A DNA stretch of 64,000 nucleotides from Ditylenchus dipsaci (taxonomy: Eukaryota > Nematoda > Chromadorea > Rhabditida > Anguinidae). The stretch covers positions 496,001 through 560,000 of the forward strand of contig SADC01001278.1 of NCBI GenBank assembly GCA_004194705.1, written 5' to 3'. The position numbers and the translations under genes were made by a program. Below are positions 11,305 to 21,525 of this stretch, one piece after another. The notes beneath the pieces were generated by a model. The model was not told the DNA's origin, searched no databases, and saw nothing but the letters and a program-made list of their open reading frames with translations. Each line of letters begins with the position of its first letter. Position 1 is the stretch's first letter.

Positions 11305-12565
11305 GTGATTTTCACAAATTTATTTTTCGCACAACCTAGAACTTTTATAATATTCAAATGAAGATTCGACGAGAAAACGTCAAAGTTCGACCCGCCTGAT
11401 ATCCGAAAAATCATCTAACATAATTCTTATGTTATTGTTAATTCCTATGTATTTTCTTTAACACGCCCAGGCCTGACGGTGAGACCAGCTTATTATAGTG
11501 CAGAATTTCATATAGAATTTGAATCTGGAAACCGTTTTTCAGAAACAAGCCGGTTTGGCTTGTGATTAAGATCGATTTCTAATCGGTATCTATTTCTAAT
11601 CGGCATTTTCAGAAAACCAGATGGTATTCAAATATTTTATAAACACATGCATACTTCTACAGCATATTGCTGAAGGGCTTATGATAAATAAATGTAGAAT
11701 GCCTGGCCCAAAGAAACAATTTGTCATTTTTTCAAAAGGATTTTTTTAAAAAATTTTAAAAGCAAAATCTTCGAAGTTTTAAGCGACATTAAAAAAAAAC
11801 TGATAAATATTCAAAAAAAATTTTTGACGTAAAACTTTTAGGGTGGTATTTTTTGGCCATAGAATTCTCGTTTTCGGACAAAGATTTATTTTTTTCGGCT
11901 GTGCTCGCTGAAAATCATGTTTTAACCACTTCTTGAGATGTTCTTATGTATGAAAAATGATGAAAAATTATTTCAGGGAGTAAACGGCACTTTTTGGAGA
12001 AAAAAAATGTTCGGTAAAATTATGCTTTTCGCCTTGAGCAGCCAATGGTCAAAAAATTTTACCCGAAAAAATTTTTCTTTAAAAAAGTGTCGTTTACACC
12101 CTGAAAGCATTTTTTCATCATGTTTCAGACCCGAGAGCATCTTAAAAAGTGGTTTAAAGATGAACTTGAGCGAGTACGGCCAAAAACAAGAAATGTATGG
12201 AGAAAAAGAAGAACTCTATGACCAAAAAAAATATCGAAATTCTGTTTAGTACGGTTAACTTGCTTATAGAAGTAATCTTTAAAAATTGAAAGTCATCATC
12301 AAATTAGAATTCTTCTCGGGACAAAAAAAATTAAAGTTGGAAAAATTGAATATTTTGAATAATTATTGTCTCAAGAGGAATTTGAATTTTGAGATGGATT
12401 TTTTCTAAATTTTAAGAGCAGTTCTATAAACAAATTAACCATGCTGGACACGAATCTGGTGTTAGAATTTGAAATTCGGTGGAAAATATTTCATATCAAA
12501 TTTTTTTCCAGACATTTTTAAGTTTTTTGAAACGGTCGCTCATCACTTAAAGACCGCATCTGGCC

Positions 12566-12882
12566 TTCGGGCGGGATTTCGGGACGGGATTTTCAACTGA
12601 AAAAATTTCGGGATCGGGATTTTGGAAAAATTAACGGGCGGGATTTCGAGACGGGGTTTTCAACCAAAATCAGGGCGGGCGGGACGGGATCCCGCCCGGG
12701 ATCCTGTCCCAATGCGGTCTCTAAAAAAACCAATTGAAAATTTTCCTGACAAATTTGGCATTCGGGATTTGACCAATTTCGGGATCGGGATTTTGGAAAA
12801 TTATTGGGCGGGATTTCGGGACGGGATTTTGCGGCCAAAATCAGGGCGGGCGGGACGTGATACCGCCCGGGATTTTTGACTT
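12566..12882. repeat. Direct repeat of a GGGCGGGATTTCGGGACGGG unit
   Basis: Two long copies (about 12570-12710 and 12778-12882) share GCGGGATTTCGGGACGGG, ATCGGGATTTTGGAAAA and AATCAGGGCGGGCGGGACG. Related pieces occur inside the hAT element at 28.4 kb and 29.9 kb. Non-coding. Confidence 0.6.
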
Positions 12883-12891
12883 TTTGAAATA

Positions 12892-13319
12892 CAGTCGACT
12901 CTCGATTTAAGGACACCCCCAAAATTTCGTTCCCCAGCTGGGTCCGACACTTTTTTTAGCTCAATTTTCGAAGCTTTTTTAAAATTCTGTTTTGACAGTC
13001 TGGTCGCAAATATCGCAACGATGTCGATTTTGCCGATCGTTTTTAAAAATCCAAAAACTTTTTCTTCTAAAAAAGCAAAACCTCGATTTAAGGACAGCCT
13101 TTTGCTAAAATCCCTGTCCTTAAATCGAGAGCTTGAATCTTTTTAGAAGAAAAAGTTTTCGGATTTTGAAAAACGATCGGCAAAATCGACATCCTTGCAA
13201 TATTTGCGACCAGACTGTCAAAACAGAATTTTAAAAAAGCTTCGAAAATCGAGCTAAAAAAAGTGTCGGATCCAGCTGGAAACGAACTTTTGGGGTGTCC
13301 TTAAATCGAGAGTCGACTG
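12892..13319. mobile_element. Fold-back Tc/mariner-type MITE
   Basis: A 428-bp palindrome begins CAGTCGACTCTCGATTTAAG and ends with its inverted copy, flanked by TA on both sides. The arms are about 200 bp and match apart from scattered changes. Decayed relatives lie near 44700-44900 and 48790. Confidence 0.8.
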
Positions 13320-13445
13320 TAGCATTTAGGGTGTGCTGAACAGACGGTTCTATCACACTTAAATTTTCCTATTTACATGTCAAGAGAATTAAAAAAAAGG
13401 ATTAATTGTTTGTTTGAACCTAACATTGTACGTTTAGTTATCATA

Positions 13446-13695
13446 CCGTATTTCCTCTAATAGCTCCCTCGGAGAGTTATTTTTGGATGCCCAACAATCG
13501 GAAAAATTTGAGGTCGATCTCGAGATTTTAGGGTGAAAATTAAAAATCGAAAAAGTGGAATCAGTAGAGCTCGTGGGAGTTAAGAAAACGCATTTAACAG
13601 CTTTGCAAAAAGTTTACACCGTGCTGAGATATAGGTCCTCAAAGTTGAGGGGGGGGGGAGTTATTAGAGCAGGGGAGCTATTAGAGGTAATACGG
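13446..13695. mobile_element. pogo/Tc-type MITE, copy 1
   Basis: Starts CCGTATTTCCTCTAATAGCT, ends GAGGTAATACGG, flanked by TA. The inside holds the family core with GAGCTCGTGGGAGTTAAG and a G run. It lies just upstream of GNA1. Confidence 0.85.
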
Positions 13696-13828
13696 TAAAC
13701 CGCGTTGTAATATGTCATAAAAAAGCTTAGTCTCTGTGATTTTATGTCATTAGCTACAAAAATTATGCATGTGTTTATAAAATATTTGAGTACCAGCTGT
13801 CTTTCTGAACATTTGACACCATTTAGAA

Positions 13829-14412
13829 ATGAATCGAAGTCCTGAGCCAAATCAGCTTTTTGAAAAACGGCTTGCAGATTCGAATTCTGGTGTCACCATC
13901 AGACCTTGGCGTGTTGAAGGTTCTGTTGATTAAATGAAATACTGTAAATTTAACTGATCGCTCTTAGATTTATTGAGCTACTCTCCCAGCTGACAAGTGT
14001 CGGCCAAATATCTTCTGAGAAGTATGAAGAGCGTTTCCAAGCCATGGCACAAACCAACTGCTACCATGTTTTGGTCATTGAAGACCTGAAGTAGGTCATT
14101 TTTAACAAATTTTTGCATTCAGTATTTATTTTCAGTGCCAAAAAAATTATCGGATCAGCCACCCTGGTGCTGGAATACAAGTTTATTCATGAGTGTGGTT
14201 GTCGAGGTCGAATCGAAGATGTAGTAGTGGACTCGAGCGCTCGGGGCAAAGCATTTGGAAAACTGTTGAACAGTGTTTTGGTCAAGCTGGCCCAACACTT
14301 TGAGGTTTACAAGCTTTCGTTGGAGTGCAAGGATGGTTTGATCACCTTCTATGAGCAGTTCGGCTACAAAAAGGACAATGGAAATAATTTTTTGGTCCAG
14401 AGATTTGACTAG
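13829..14412 (+). CDS. gna: Glucosamine-6-phosphate N-acetyltransferase (GNA1/GNPNAT)
   Basis: Exons 13829-13919, 13968-14090 and 14136-14412; introns of 48 and 45 bp. GNAT-fold enzyme that acetylates glucosamine-6-phosphate from acetyl-CoA, a step to UDP-GlcNAc, needed for chitin and glycans; cytosolic. The family signature is clear: CGCRGRIEDVVVDSSARGK contains the acetyl-CoA-binding loop, followed by GKLLNSVLVKLA, YKLSLECKDG and FYEQFGYKK near the end. Length is about 163 residues, close to the family norm. Exon 1 (VTIRPWRVE) and exon 2 (FIELLSQLTSVGQ) both match the family but the junction is out of phase by one base (see findings), so the gene is broken on paper. Whether this corresponds to gna-1 or gna-2 of C. 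elegans cannot be decided. Confidence 0.9.
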
Positions 14413-14825
14413 AGAAGCTTTTTTGCTCAAAATTTTTAATTTTTGTGAAAGTATGCTTTGGTGGGAGAGAAGACTTTTTAAATAGGTTTAGACAGTTAGT
14501 AGTGTTTTTCCCCGAAATTTTTGCGCTTCTTTGTAAAAGAACCAATTTTTGCAAAAGAACTTGTTTTGAGACACTCTTTAAGCGCCAGAAATCTAAAAAT
14601 GATAAAAATTTGCTGATTCAAAACACTTTTAAATCAGTCCAAAAGCTAAGTCTCATATACCACCAAAGTTGACCCGATTCCACTGCTATGGATTTTTTGC
14701 TTTGGTCTCTCCTGTTCGCTTTTTCGCAAATTTTTTTGGCGTTTTATACAGTTAACTTATACAGTCGGTCTAGAGATTTGACTAGAGAAGCTTTGTTGAT
14801 AAAAAAAATTAATCTTTGTGAAAGT
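14397..14825 (+). repeat. Duplicated 3' end of GNA1
   Basis: The segment spanning the GNA1 stop codon and early 3' UTR (from 14397, AGAGATTTGACTAGAGAAGC) reappears at 14767 and is followed in both places by related sequence ending TTTGTGAAAGTA. The second copy has no coding exon in front of it. Confidence 0.7.
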
Positions 14826-15177
14826 AAATTTCAATAAGCCGTCCCCTTTTTGAACATAGTGTGGCGGCTTAGACGTGGGTCTCACTGGCAAAAAGTTTTA
14901 TTTTTTTAGAAACGACAAATGAAATTGTATGCCGTACGATTTTCGGGACTAGACTGACGAATCAGGTTTGTCAAAAGACTTCAAAAGGTGGGTCTAAAAA
15001 AATGTCAGACCCTCTGCAGGAATTAACTTGCGGGTGCGCCGGTTTATCGGGATTCGACTGTAAGTGAAAATCTGAAAAAGCTTAGATTAAGCCTGCTGTT
15101 TCAGGCGCCTGCCTACTCTAAGACTCAAAAAGTGAAAAAAATTAGAAACGGGACCGAGGCGAAAACAAACTTCTAGC

Positions 15178-15360
15178 CATAGTTGGACTGCCGCCGTCGG
15201 CAGCCCTTCGATTACCTTCGGCGGCTCCCCGGCGGTGCCCGGCGGTCATACTTTTTTCAGATGAGAGTGGCACAATCTTCTCAAAAAACTATGACCGCCG
15301 GGCACCCCCGGGTTTGCCGAAGGTAACTGAAAGGGTGCCGTCGGCGGCGGTCCAACTATG
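15178..15360. mobile_element. hAT-type MITE, CATANTTGGAC family
   Basis: The ends CATAGTTGGAC / GTCCAACTATG begin about 80-bp inverted arms rich in GCCGCCG / CGGCGG. The flanks CTTCTAGC / CTTCTAAC match 7 of 8. The termini are nearly those of the element at 39809-40674, so these are two sizes of one family. Confidence 0.75.
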
Positions 15361-15667
15361 CTTCTAACAGTAGAACAGATCGCGAAGTTGACTATATCCT
15401 GTAGTTTTCACTTAGTTCAAGTGCCTAAAATTCCTATTCTGTATGCCATAATATCTAGTTTCGTTTGCCATCCTTCTTTTTTCACTTACACCCATAATAG
15501 TTTATTAAATGTGATAAATTTCACTTGCTAACCAAAGAAATGTGACAATGCTTCAATAAATTTTTATTTATTTTGGTGGCATTTTGGCTATTGTTAAAAT
15601 CATCGTGCTACATTTAGGGGATGATTGGTTGTGTATTATTTTTTTCTTTATTTTTTTTCATTTGCAG

Positions 15668-16120
15668 TGGAGATTAAATGTTTTGAAGCAAATGTCCCTT
15701 CCGCCATTTTCTGTCCGTGTTGCGCCTCAACACCTCCTGAGTAAGATTGACCCCGACTGGGTCTACCACAAACTACCTACTGCAAGTTTCTTTACATTTT
15801 AATAAAGTGCTACTCAAAATTTTGCTTGTTTAGTTAATTCTTAGATCGTCTTGGCAATTAAAGCATACAATTTTTCGCCTTAATTTTTTAATTTAAACCA
15901 AATATTGTAAAAATTTGCAAATAAATTTTTCATATGACAACAGTAGATAAAAATAATCAGCCAATCTTATCTCTTTTTTAATAACTTATATAAGTAATTT
16001 GATTTTAATAAAGAAAATTAGTTTATATTTTTGCAGGACGACATCTACATTCCCCCAAACAAATACCTGACCAAGACACCGAGCTAAATTATTTGTTAGA
16101 AGCCGACGAGAACTGGCAAG
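15668..16120 (+). CDS. Uncertain two-exon transcript of unknown function
   Basis: A clear acceptor (TTTCATTTGCAG) opens an exon at 15668; a strong donor GTAAGA follows at 15741, and another acceptor (TTTTTGCAG) opens an exon at 16037. Three readings are possible: one through FCPCCASTPPE, one through PQHLLSKIDPDWVYHKLPTA, and one in exon 2 with NYLLEADENWQDSRPANFCF. I recognise no family and cannot choose the frame. It may be an upstream exon of BORCS5 or the tail of another gene. Confidence 0.25.
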
Positions 16121-16219
16121 ATTCTAGACCGGCTAACTTCTGTTTTGATCACCGACATTCTTGATCCAGCAAAAATCAACATTTTTCTTACTAAAAGCTT
16201 CATTTTATTCATTACATCA

Positions 16220-18908
16220 ATGGGCCAAGATCAAAGTAGTGGTAGCAATCCTCAGCAGGCATCCACTTCATCCCTACCAATTCATCCAGCGGAGTTTCCA
16301 ACTCGTTTTCATTTCTAGCCAGAAAAAGTGGGGTTTGATTAATAAACATCTCAGTTTTTCAATAGTAAAAACCACTTAGGTGCGACGCCAGCTAGGATCC
16401 CACCACTTCTTTTCGCTGTTTTCTTTCAATCTTTATGTTCTATAACTAAAATAGAGATTGCAAATTTGTCGATCCTGAAAAACATTAATGAGCATATCTA
16501 CAGGGTGGCACACAATTACGGAACCATTTTTAAAAAATTTGCGTAAGTAGCTCCTTGCCCCACCAATTCACCAGGAAAACCGATGACAATAGTTAAGCTA
16601 CCTGGTAGCCTCCTAGAAGAAACACAAAAGATTCGATTAAAACTACAACCACTTTTAGTGAAAACAGCAACGAAAATGAAATACTAGCACGAATTTCAAT
16701 AAAAAAGTTTGAAGTAAGGTTTTTCGAAAATAGTGCAGTAATTTAGGTGCAGAATGGTGCAGTAAATTGATGAATTAAAGTGTCACCCTGTAGTAAAAAA
16801 TGCTAATGACGACAAAACGGGATAAAAAAGTAGTGAGATCCACGCTCGTATAGAAATCTGAGTGAGTTATATCAAGGATTGAGGACTGAGTTATATCAAG
16901 GATTGACTGTACTGCAATCTTTTTCAAAAAAATTGACTTAGATAATAGTATTTAGGACTTTCTACCAAGTCATCTTCCCAAATTGTTGTCGTCAATTCTA
17001 GCGCAACTCCAGTGGGTGATCCCAAAGAAGATGAGGAACTTAAGAAAATGAAAGTTGGTTTTATTTTTGCGAAAGTTGATGGATATTATCATAATTCATT
17101 GCAGGAAATCCCCAGATTTTTCCCCATCCTCAAAGGAGTACTTCCGGCATTTAAAGACTCTCCCGAAATACTCACCAAGATTGAGCCCAAGTATATCTAC
17201 CGATTTCTCCACCGTCTTCAATTCCACTTTTCTGTGTGTTCTCGGACGGTTTCCTCGGAGCAAAGCTCCATCTCGACCCAAATTGTTGAGGTTTAGTTTT
17301 TCGAAGTATTTTTTGTATTTAAAAATGTGAATATTAAGATATTTGATTATTGATAGAGTTGACACTCCCATAGTGACCACTTTAAGGACTGCACCCAAGC
17401 ATGGAAAGAGGGCCTTTGGGGTGTGGGGGATTGGTGGTGTCTCTTCCAAAGAATATCTTTGTAACTAATCAAGCCATAAAAGTTAACTGACCACTATGGT
17501 GGGTTCTCACTGAATACATTCGCCGTAGATCCACCGTGTAAAATTGGCGATTTTGGAGCGCCGGACAGGCGGCGGAACCTTAAAGTACTGGCGGCGGTAG
17601 AGGCGGTGGCACTCATTTTTATAGACCCGATTTTTATACACATTTCTGTAAAAAAGTTTTGATCTTTATTAGTAAAAAGGACTAATTAAACATGTGTAAG
17701 AAGGATATAAAGGCGCTTAAAATATAATGTTCATATTGCAAGAGAAAAAATTTCAGATAACACTTACTTTTTCCCGGCGCTCTACCTTCCGCCGGCGGCC
17801 CGCCGAAAAAAAATTGGCACCTTCAAAGCGCCAGCTGTCGGCGCTCCGCCGGCGGAGGCGGCGAAATTCTCAAAATGCCGACCGCGGCGGAGGCGGTGGC
17901 GCTCAATTTTGAAAATCCCCGGCGGCGGCGCTTTTTATTTTTCCGGGAAACAAGTACCGTACTTCCTCTATTAAACGCCCCCTTTCTAATAAACGCCGCC
18001 TCTCTAATAAACGCCCCCCCCCCCCCTCTGACGAGCATTGAAAATAAACGCCCCTCTCTAACTAACGCCCACCCCTTCAAGGTTAACTTCAATGTTGATT
18101 ATGGTTGATTGTACCACAATTAAAGAGGAGACATTTGCGGCGATCTTTTAACATTTGTTTCTACTTTTATTCGATACACCCTTAGGAACAGTAATGAGGA
18201 CAGTATGAGGAGTCTATTTGGTCGCGGTATTTGTGTCGATATGCCTCAAACTCTATCTAAAGCCGGGAAGGTCCTTGCGACTATTTGCGACTTGAAGGAG
18301 ACAAAAAAGTAAAAACCATGATAGAAATATATGTTGAAAGGTATCCGTGAGTGTCTCATCTCTTTAGCTGGAGTTGGAGTAAATCGTTATTGTGAACGCT
18401 TTTTACTCTGACTCTCACTCCAACTATTCTATAATCAACCACCTCGAAAGTGTAGATCTCCTACAGAAGATGATAAAATAGAATTTAGAATAAAATTTCG
18501 GTACGCCCCTTCTGTAACAAACACCCCCTCTCTAATAAATGCCCCGCCCTCGGAGGGGTATCGAACAATAAACGCCCCGGGGCGTTTAATAGAGAAAATA
18601 CGGTATACTCCTAACCCTACAACATTTTAGGTCGACCAGCTAATCGGCAATTTATCCAAGAAAATGACCCAGACTACTAAAAAATACGACTATTTCACAG
18701 CTGAGATGAAGAAAGCTGAGCTTCTCAACCAGCAGTTAGATAGTCTACAAGTAACTTTGCCATAAATTACTGGCAGTTTCTTCGAATCCTTCCACATTTT
18801 CAGCTTCTCTTCCAGGAAATAATCCCTGGATTGATATTCTTGAACGAAATTTTACCAGATGCCGAACGCCTGCCCACTTTGCAACTGCCCACACCTCAAC
18901 AAATATGA
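16220..18908 (+). CDS. sam-4: BORC complex subunit 5 (myrlysin; C. elegans SAM-4)
   Basis: Exons 16220-16304, 17012-17053, 17105-17290, 18631-18750 and 18816-18908; junctions from exon 2 on are in phase 0. The start MGQDQSS fits the N-myristoylation rule (Gly2, Ser6), as in vertebrate BORCS5. EIPRFFPILKGVLP is the family core, followed by helical segments (PKYIYRFLHRLQFHFSVC; KKMTQTTKKYDYFTAEMKKA) and the tail EIIPGLIFLNEILPDAERLP, all matching BORCS5 in order. Length is about 170 residues against 196 in human. Family role: the myristoylated subunit anchors BORC on lysosomes, recruits ARL-8 and couples to kinesin; in C. elegans SAM-4 also promotes synaptic-vesicle precursor transport. Intron 3 carries a pogo MITE. 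The end of exon 1 is the least certain boundary. Confidence 0.85.
16501..16790. mobile_element. Tc1/mariner-type MITE
   Basis: CAGGGTGGCACA at the left and TGTCACCCTG at the right are inverted ends flanked by TA. There is no coding capacity. It lies in the first BORCS5 intron. Confidence 0.65.
17550..17945. repeat. GC-rich GGCGGCGG / CCGCCGGCGG repeat block
   Basis: Clusters of GGCGGAGGCGGTGGC and CGCCGGCGG in both orientations lie in an otherwise AT-rich intron. The texture is that of the GC-rich arms of the hAT elements at 15.2 and 39.8 kb. I could not define its ends. Confidence 0.45.
17957..18603. mobile_element. pogo/Tc-type MITE, copy 2 (long)
   Basis: Begins CCGTACTTCCTCTATTAAAC and ends TTTAATAGAGAAAATACGG, flanked by TA. 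The subterminal regions repeat TAATAAACGCCCC many times in each arm. It lies in BORCS5 intron 3, 28 bp before exon 4. Confidence 0.85.
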
Positions 18909-19177
18909 AGTTGGAATCTTTGGAGAGCTCAACTAATACTCTTACAACCACTACAAATACTACCAAAATAGTGCCTATAGAAGAGTTTTCAGTGGTCGAC
19001 AAAAAGCCATAGATATTGTGTTGTGATGTATCAAATAATAATTTCAATCGACAATAAATTTTTGCTTTTGAAAATTTGTTGTGTAAAATGTAAAAAATGG
19101 AAGTTCCTAACAATTTCGGTGAAAAATTAAGAGATTGTAATTTTGCAATATTAAAGGAGTGGTTCAGAAGCCTCAGG
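18909..19177 (+). promoter_or_regulatory. Operon-like intercistronic region (poly(A) signal to trans-splice site)
   Basis: After the BORCS5 stop there is an AATAAA at 19053-19058. About 105-120 bp further on stand two splice acceptors (TTCAG ending 19167, CCTCAG ending 19176), directly before the WASHC3 ATG at 19178. No exon with a matching donor is needed upstream. This is the classical spacing of SL2-type trans-spliced operons in nematodes. Inference from spacing only. Confidence 0.5.
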
Positions 19178-20351
19178 ATGGACCTGAACTTTGTGCAGTC
19201 AGACATTGACTTGGCATCTGTAAGTCTGCTACAACAACATTCCAACTAACTGTTTTCGGACCTTTAGAGCGAAAACCGAAATTTTGAGGGAAAAGATAGA
19301 TTTCGGTCCCATTAATTGAAAGTTCCGTAAAAGAAAATTATCACAAAGGCTATTTGAGAGACGCTCCGCTGCAATAAATTTTTCAGGTAAAGCCGATAGA
19401 TGTCAAAGAACTAATCGGTGCAGTGAATGAGTACTTGCTGAGAATGTCTGACATGCTAAATGCATTTGCTACTAGTATGGAGAACGGGGTGCTCAACTTG
19501 GACAGGTAACAGCTCACCACTTCAGCCAAATTAGCAAACAAAAATTTGGATTCAGACGCTTAGACAGGGTGGAAATACAAATGATTTTGTTGGAAAAGAA
19601 AGTTAATCTACTCTTATACAACTAAAATTGAAAATTTCATAATGTTGTAGCTGGAAAATGTGAGTGACTCCCAACCAGCACTTCAACCAATACAACCCTC
19701 CGTTCAAATTGACCAGCTCAAAGTGACTGAACCGGTAGCTACTATTGGTAGAGAAGATGGGCCTGAAGCTATCAGCTTGCAAGAATCGAGAGTGGATGAT
19801 GTAGAGCAACCCAATTTGGTTGAAGATGTTCTAGCCAGTGGACTGGTCAAGGCTAGAGACCATGAAAACTACGTAAAATACTTCAAAATGTTGAAAATGG
19901 TAAGTTGAGGGTGTAAAATATGCTATTTTAAATTCGTTTTGTGGTTTCTAGGGTGTTCCTGAGCCTGCCGTTAGGCAAAAAATGCAAGCCGAAGGTTTAG
20001 ATCCAAATATTTTAAAGTAAGTTTTTCCATCATATAATTTACATTGGCATAAATCGGTCAATTTTTGCACTCTGCTAGGTGACCCAGCTTGGGTCCTAAC
20101 CACTCCTGACTAATTTTGACTAATTTGACTAATTAGAAATGGTTCAAATTTTTGTTTTTTTAGCAAAAAAATATATCACATCTGGACCAATGAAAATTGA
20201 AAATATGCGGGAAGTGCATTTTGTCATTTACGGTACAAAAATTGATTTCAGCGAGCCAGAAAAGATGATACCTATGAACAAACCTTCCGAGCAGTCAGAC
20301 AAAGACTCCAGTGACTCAAATAACGCCAGTTTTTCAGACTCAGATTGTTAA
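19178..20351 (+). CDS. ddl-1: WASH complex subunit 3 (CCDC53; C. elegans DDL-1)
   Basis: Exons 19178-19219, 19387-19505, 19556-19601, 19651-19899, 19952-20016 and 20252-20351; every phase agrees. The protein is about 206 residues. DVKELIGAVNEYLLRMSDML plus the following RRLDRVEIQMILLEKKV forms the conserved N-terminal coiled coil. YVKYFKMLKMGVPEPAVRQK and QAEGLDPNILNEPEK are the CCDC53 signature. The tail is acidic and Ser-rich (SSDSNNASFSDSDC), as in vertebrates. Family role: a small helical subunit of the WASH complex that drives Arp2/3 actin on endosomes; in C. elegans DDL-1 also binds HSB-1/HSF-1. It follows BORCS5 at 269 bp on the same strand. Confidence 0.92.
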
Positions 20352-21525
20352 AAATATTTATTTTACAAAAATACAATAGTAACAAGAGATTATTATCCAG
20401 TGTTCAACAACCCAACTGACATATTCCGAAGCTTGTTCACTAACTCAGCCAACTAGGTGACAGGATTAGCGTTGAGGCTATTAGTTTGCTTTCGATCAAT
20501 GGCGATAGGGCATACGGCGATAGTACTACAGCAAACAGAACTTGTGGTGAGAATATCAAGCTAAAAATGTGTTAATTTGGCCTCCTTGACGGTGGTAGCA
20601 AAGGTCAAAAGCAGAAATCTCCTAGATTTACTTTATTAGGGACAATTGCCATTCTTAAAAAAACCGGATGGGTAGAAATTTTGACGTCTTTTGTAAGAAA
20701 TCTGGTGTCTTTTTATCGTAAATATGGCGCCTAATTTTAATTTTTAAATTTTATACCTTATTTTAACAGCGTCTTTTCGGTAATTTGAATCGGCGGGTGA
20801 CAATTTTCTGCTCCAAAAGTGTGCAAAATGTTTTTTTTCAATTATTATTTTGTCTTCACTTAAAAACAGGGATGGAAATAAAAATTTACAAATAGTATAT
20901 TTAACTTTTTTTTGGAGAAAAGATCATATTGTCCAATGTTTATTGCCATTTTGAACCAAAAAAAATATTTTCACGCCCGACTTAAAAAATAAAAATATTT
21001 GGGTTGCGTAAAAGGTGCAAATATTTTAGTTGAAACTGAAAATTGCCGTCTTTTGACTGAAAAGTGCCGTCTTTTAGCTGATAAGTGCCGTCTTTTTTCT
21101 CGCAAGAAAAGTTGAAAAGTGCGAGATAACTAAAAAAATCGAAGTGATAACATTATCAGGCAGCCCTGTGACTCTAGCTTCCAACGGCGTATTATTTGTT
21201 GCAACAGCTTTGCAAAACTTAACGCGAAAACGTCATAATGTCAAGCCAGTCGGAAAAATAATTTGATGCATATCTATGTTCGGTACTATTAGACAGCTGA
21301 TATTTAGGCGGTGATTTAGGTGTATTGCACCTTTTACCTTTTCGTTACCTTTCCTTTACCTTTTCGTGCTACATTTTGCAAACATGTTGCAACTAATGAT
21401 ACGTCATTAGAAAAAAAGAGCTGCAGGGCTACCTGTTAGTGTCATTACTTTGAAAAAATTGTTTAGATATTGACTTTTTTGACTAAAAGAAAAAAATACG
21501 AGACTCGGACATGTATGCTTATGAA
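20352..21525. other. Intergenic, no gene seen
   Basis: Between the WASHC3 stop and the 3' end of the convergent mlt-10-like gene there is AT-rich sequence with a few repeated words (GTGCCGTCTTTT three times near 21045-21095) and TTTACCTTTTCGT pairs near 21335. No exon, TIR or RNA gene was recognised. Confidence 0.5.

Noticed and set aside
17727..18108. Several Arg-rich and Pro-rich small frames
   Set aside because: They come from the CGGCGG block and the CGCCCC iterons of the pogo MITE in BORCS5 intron 3.
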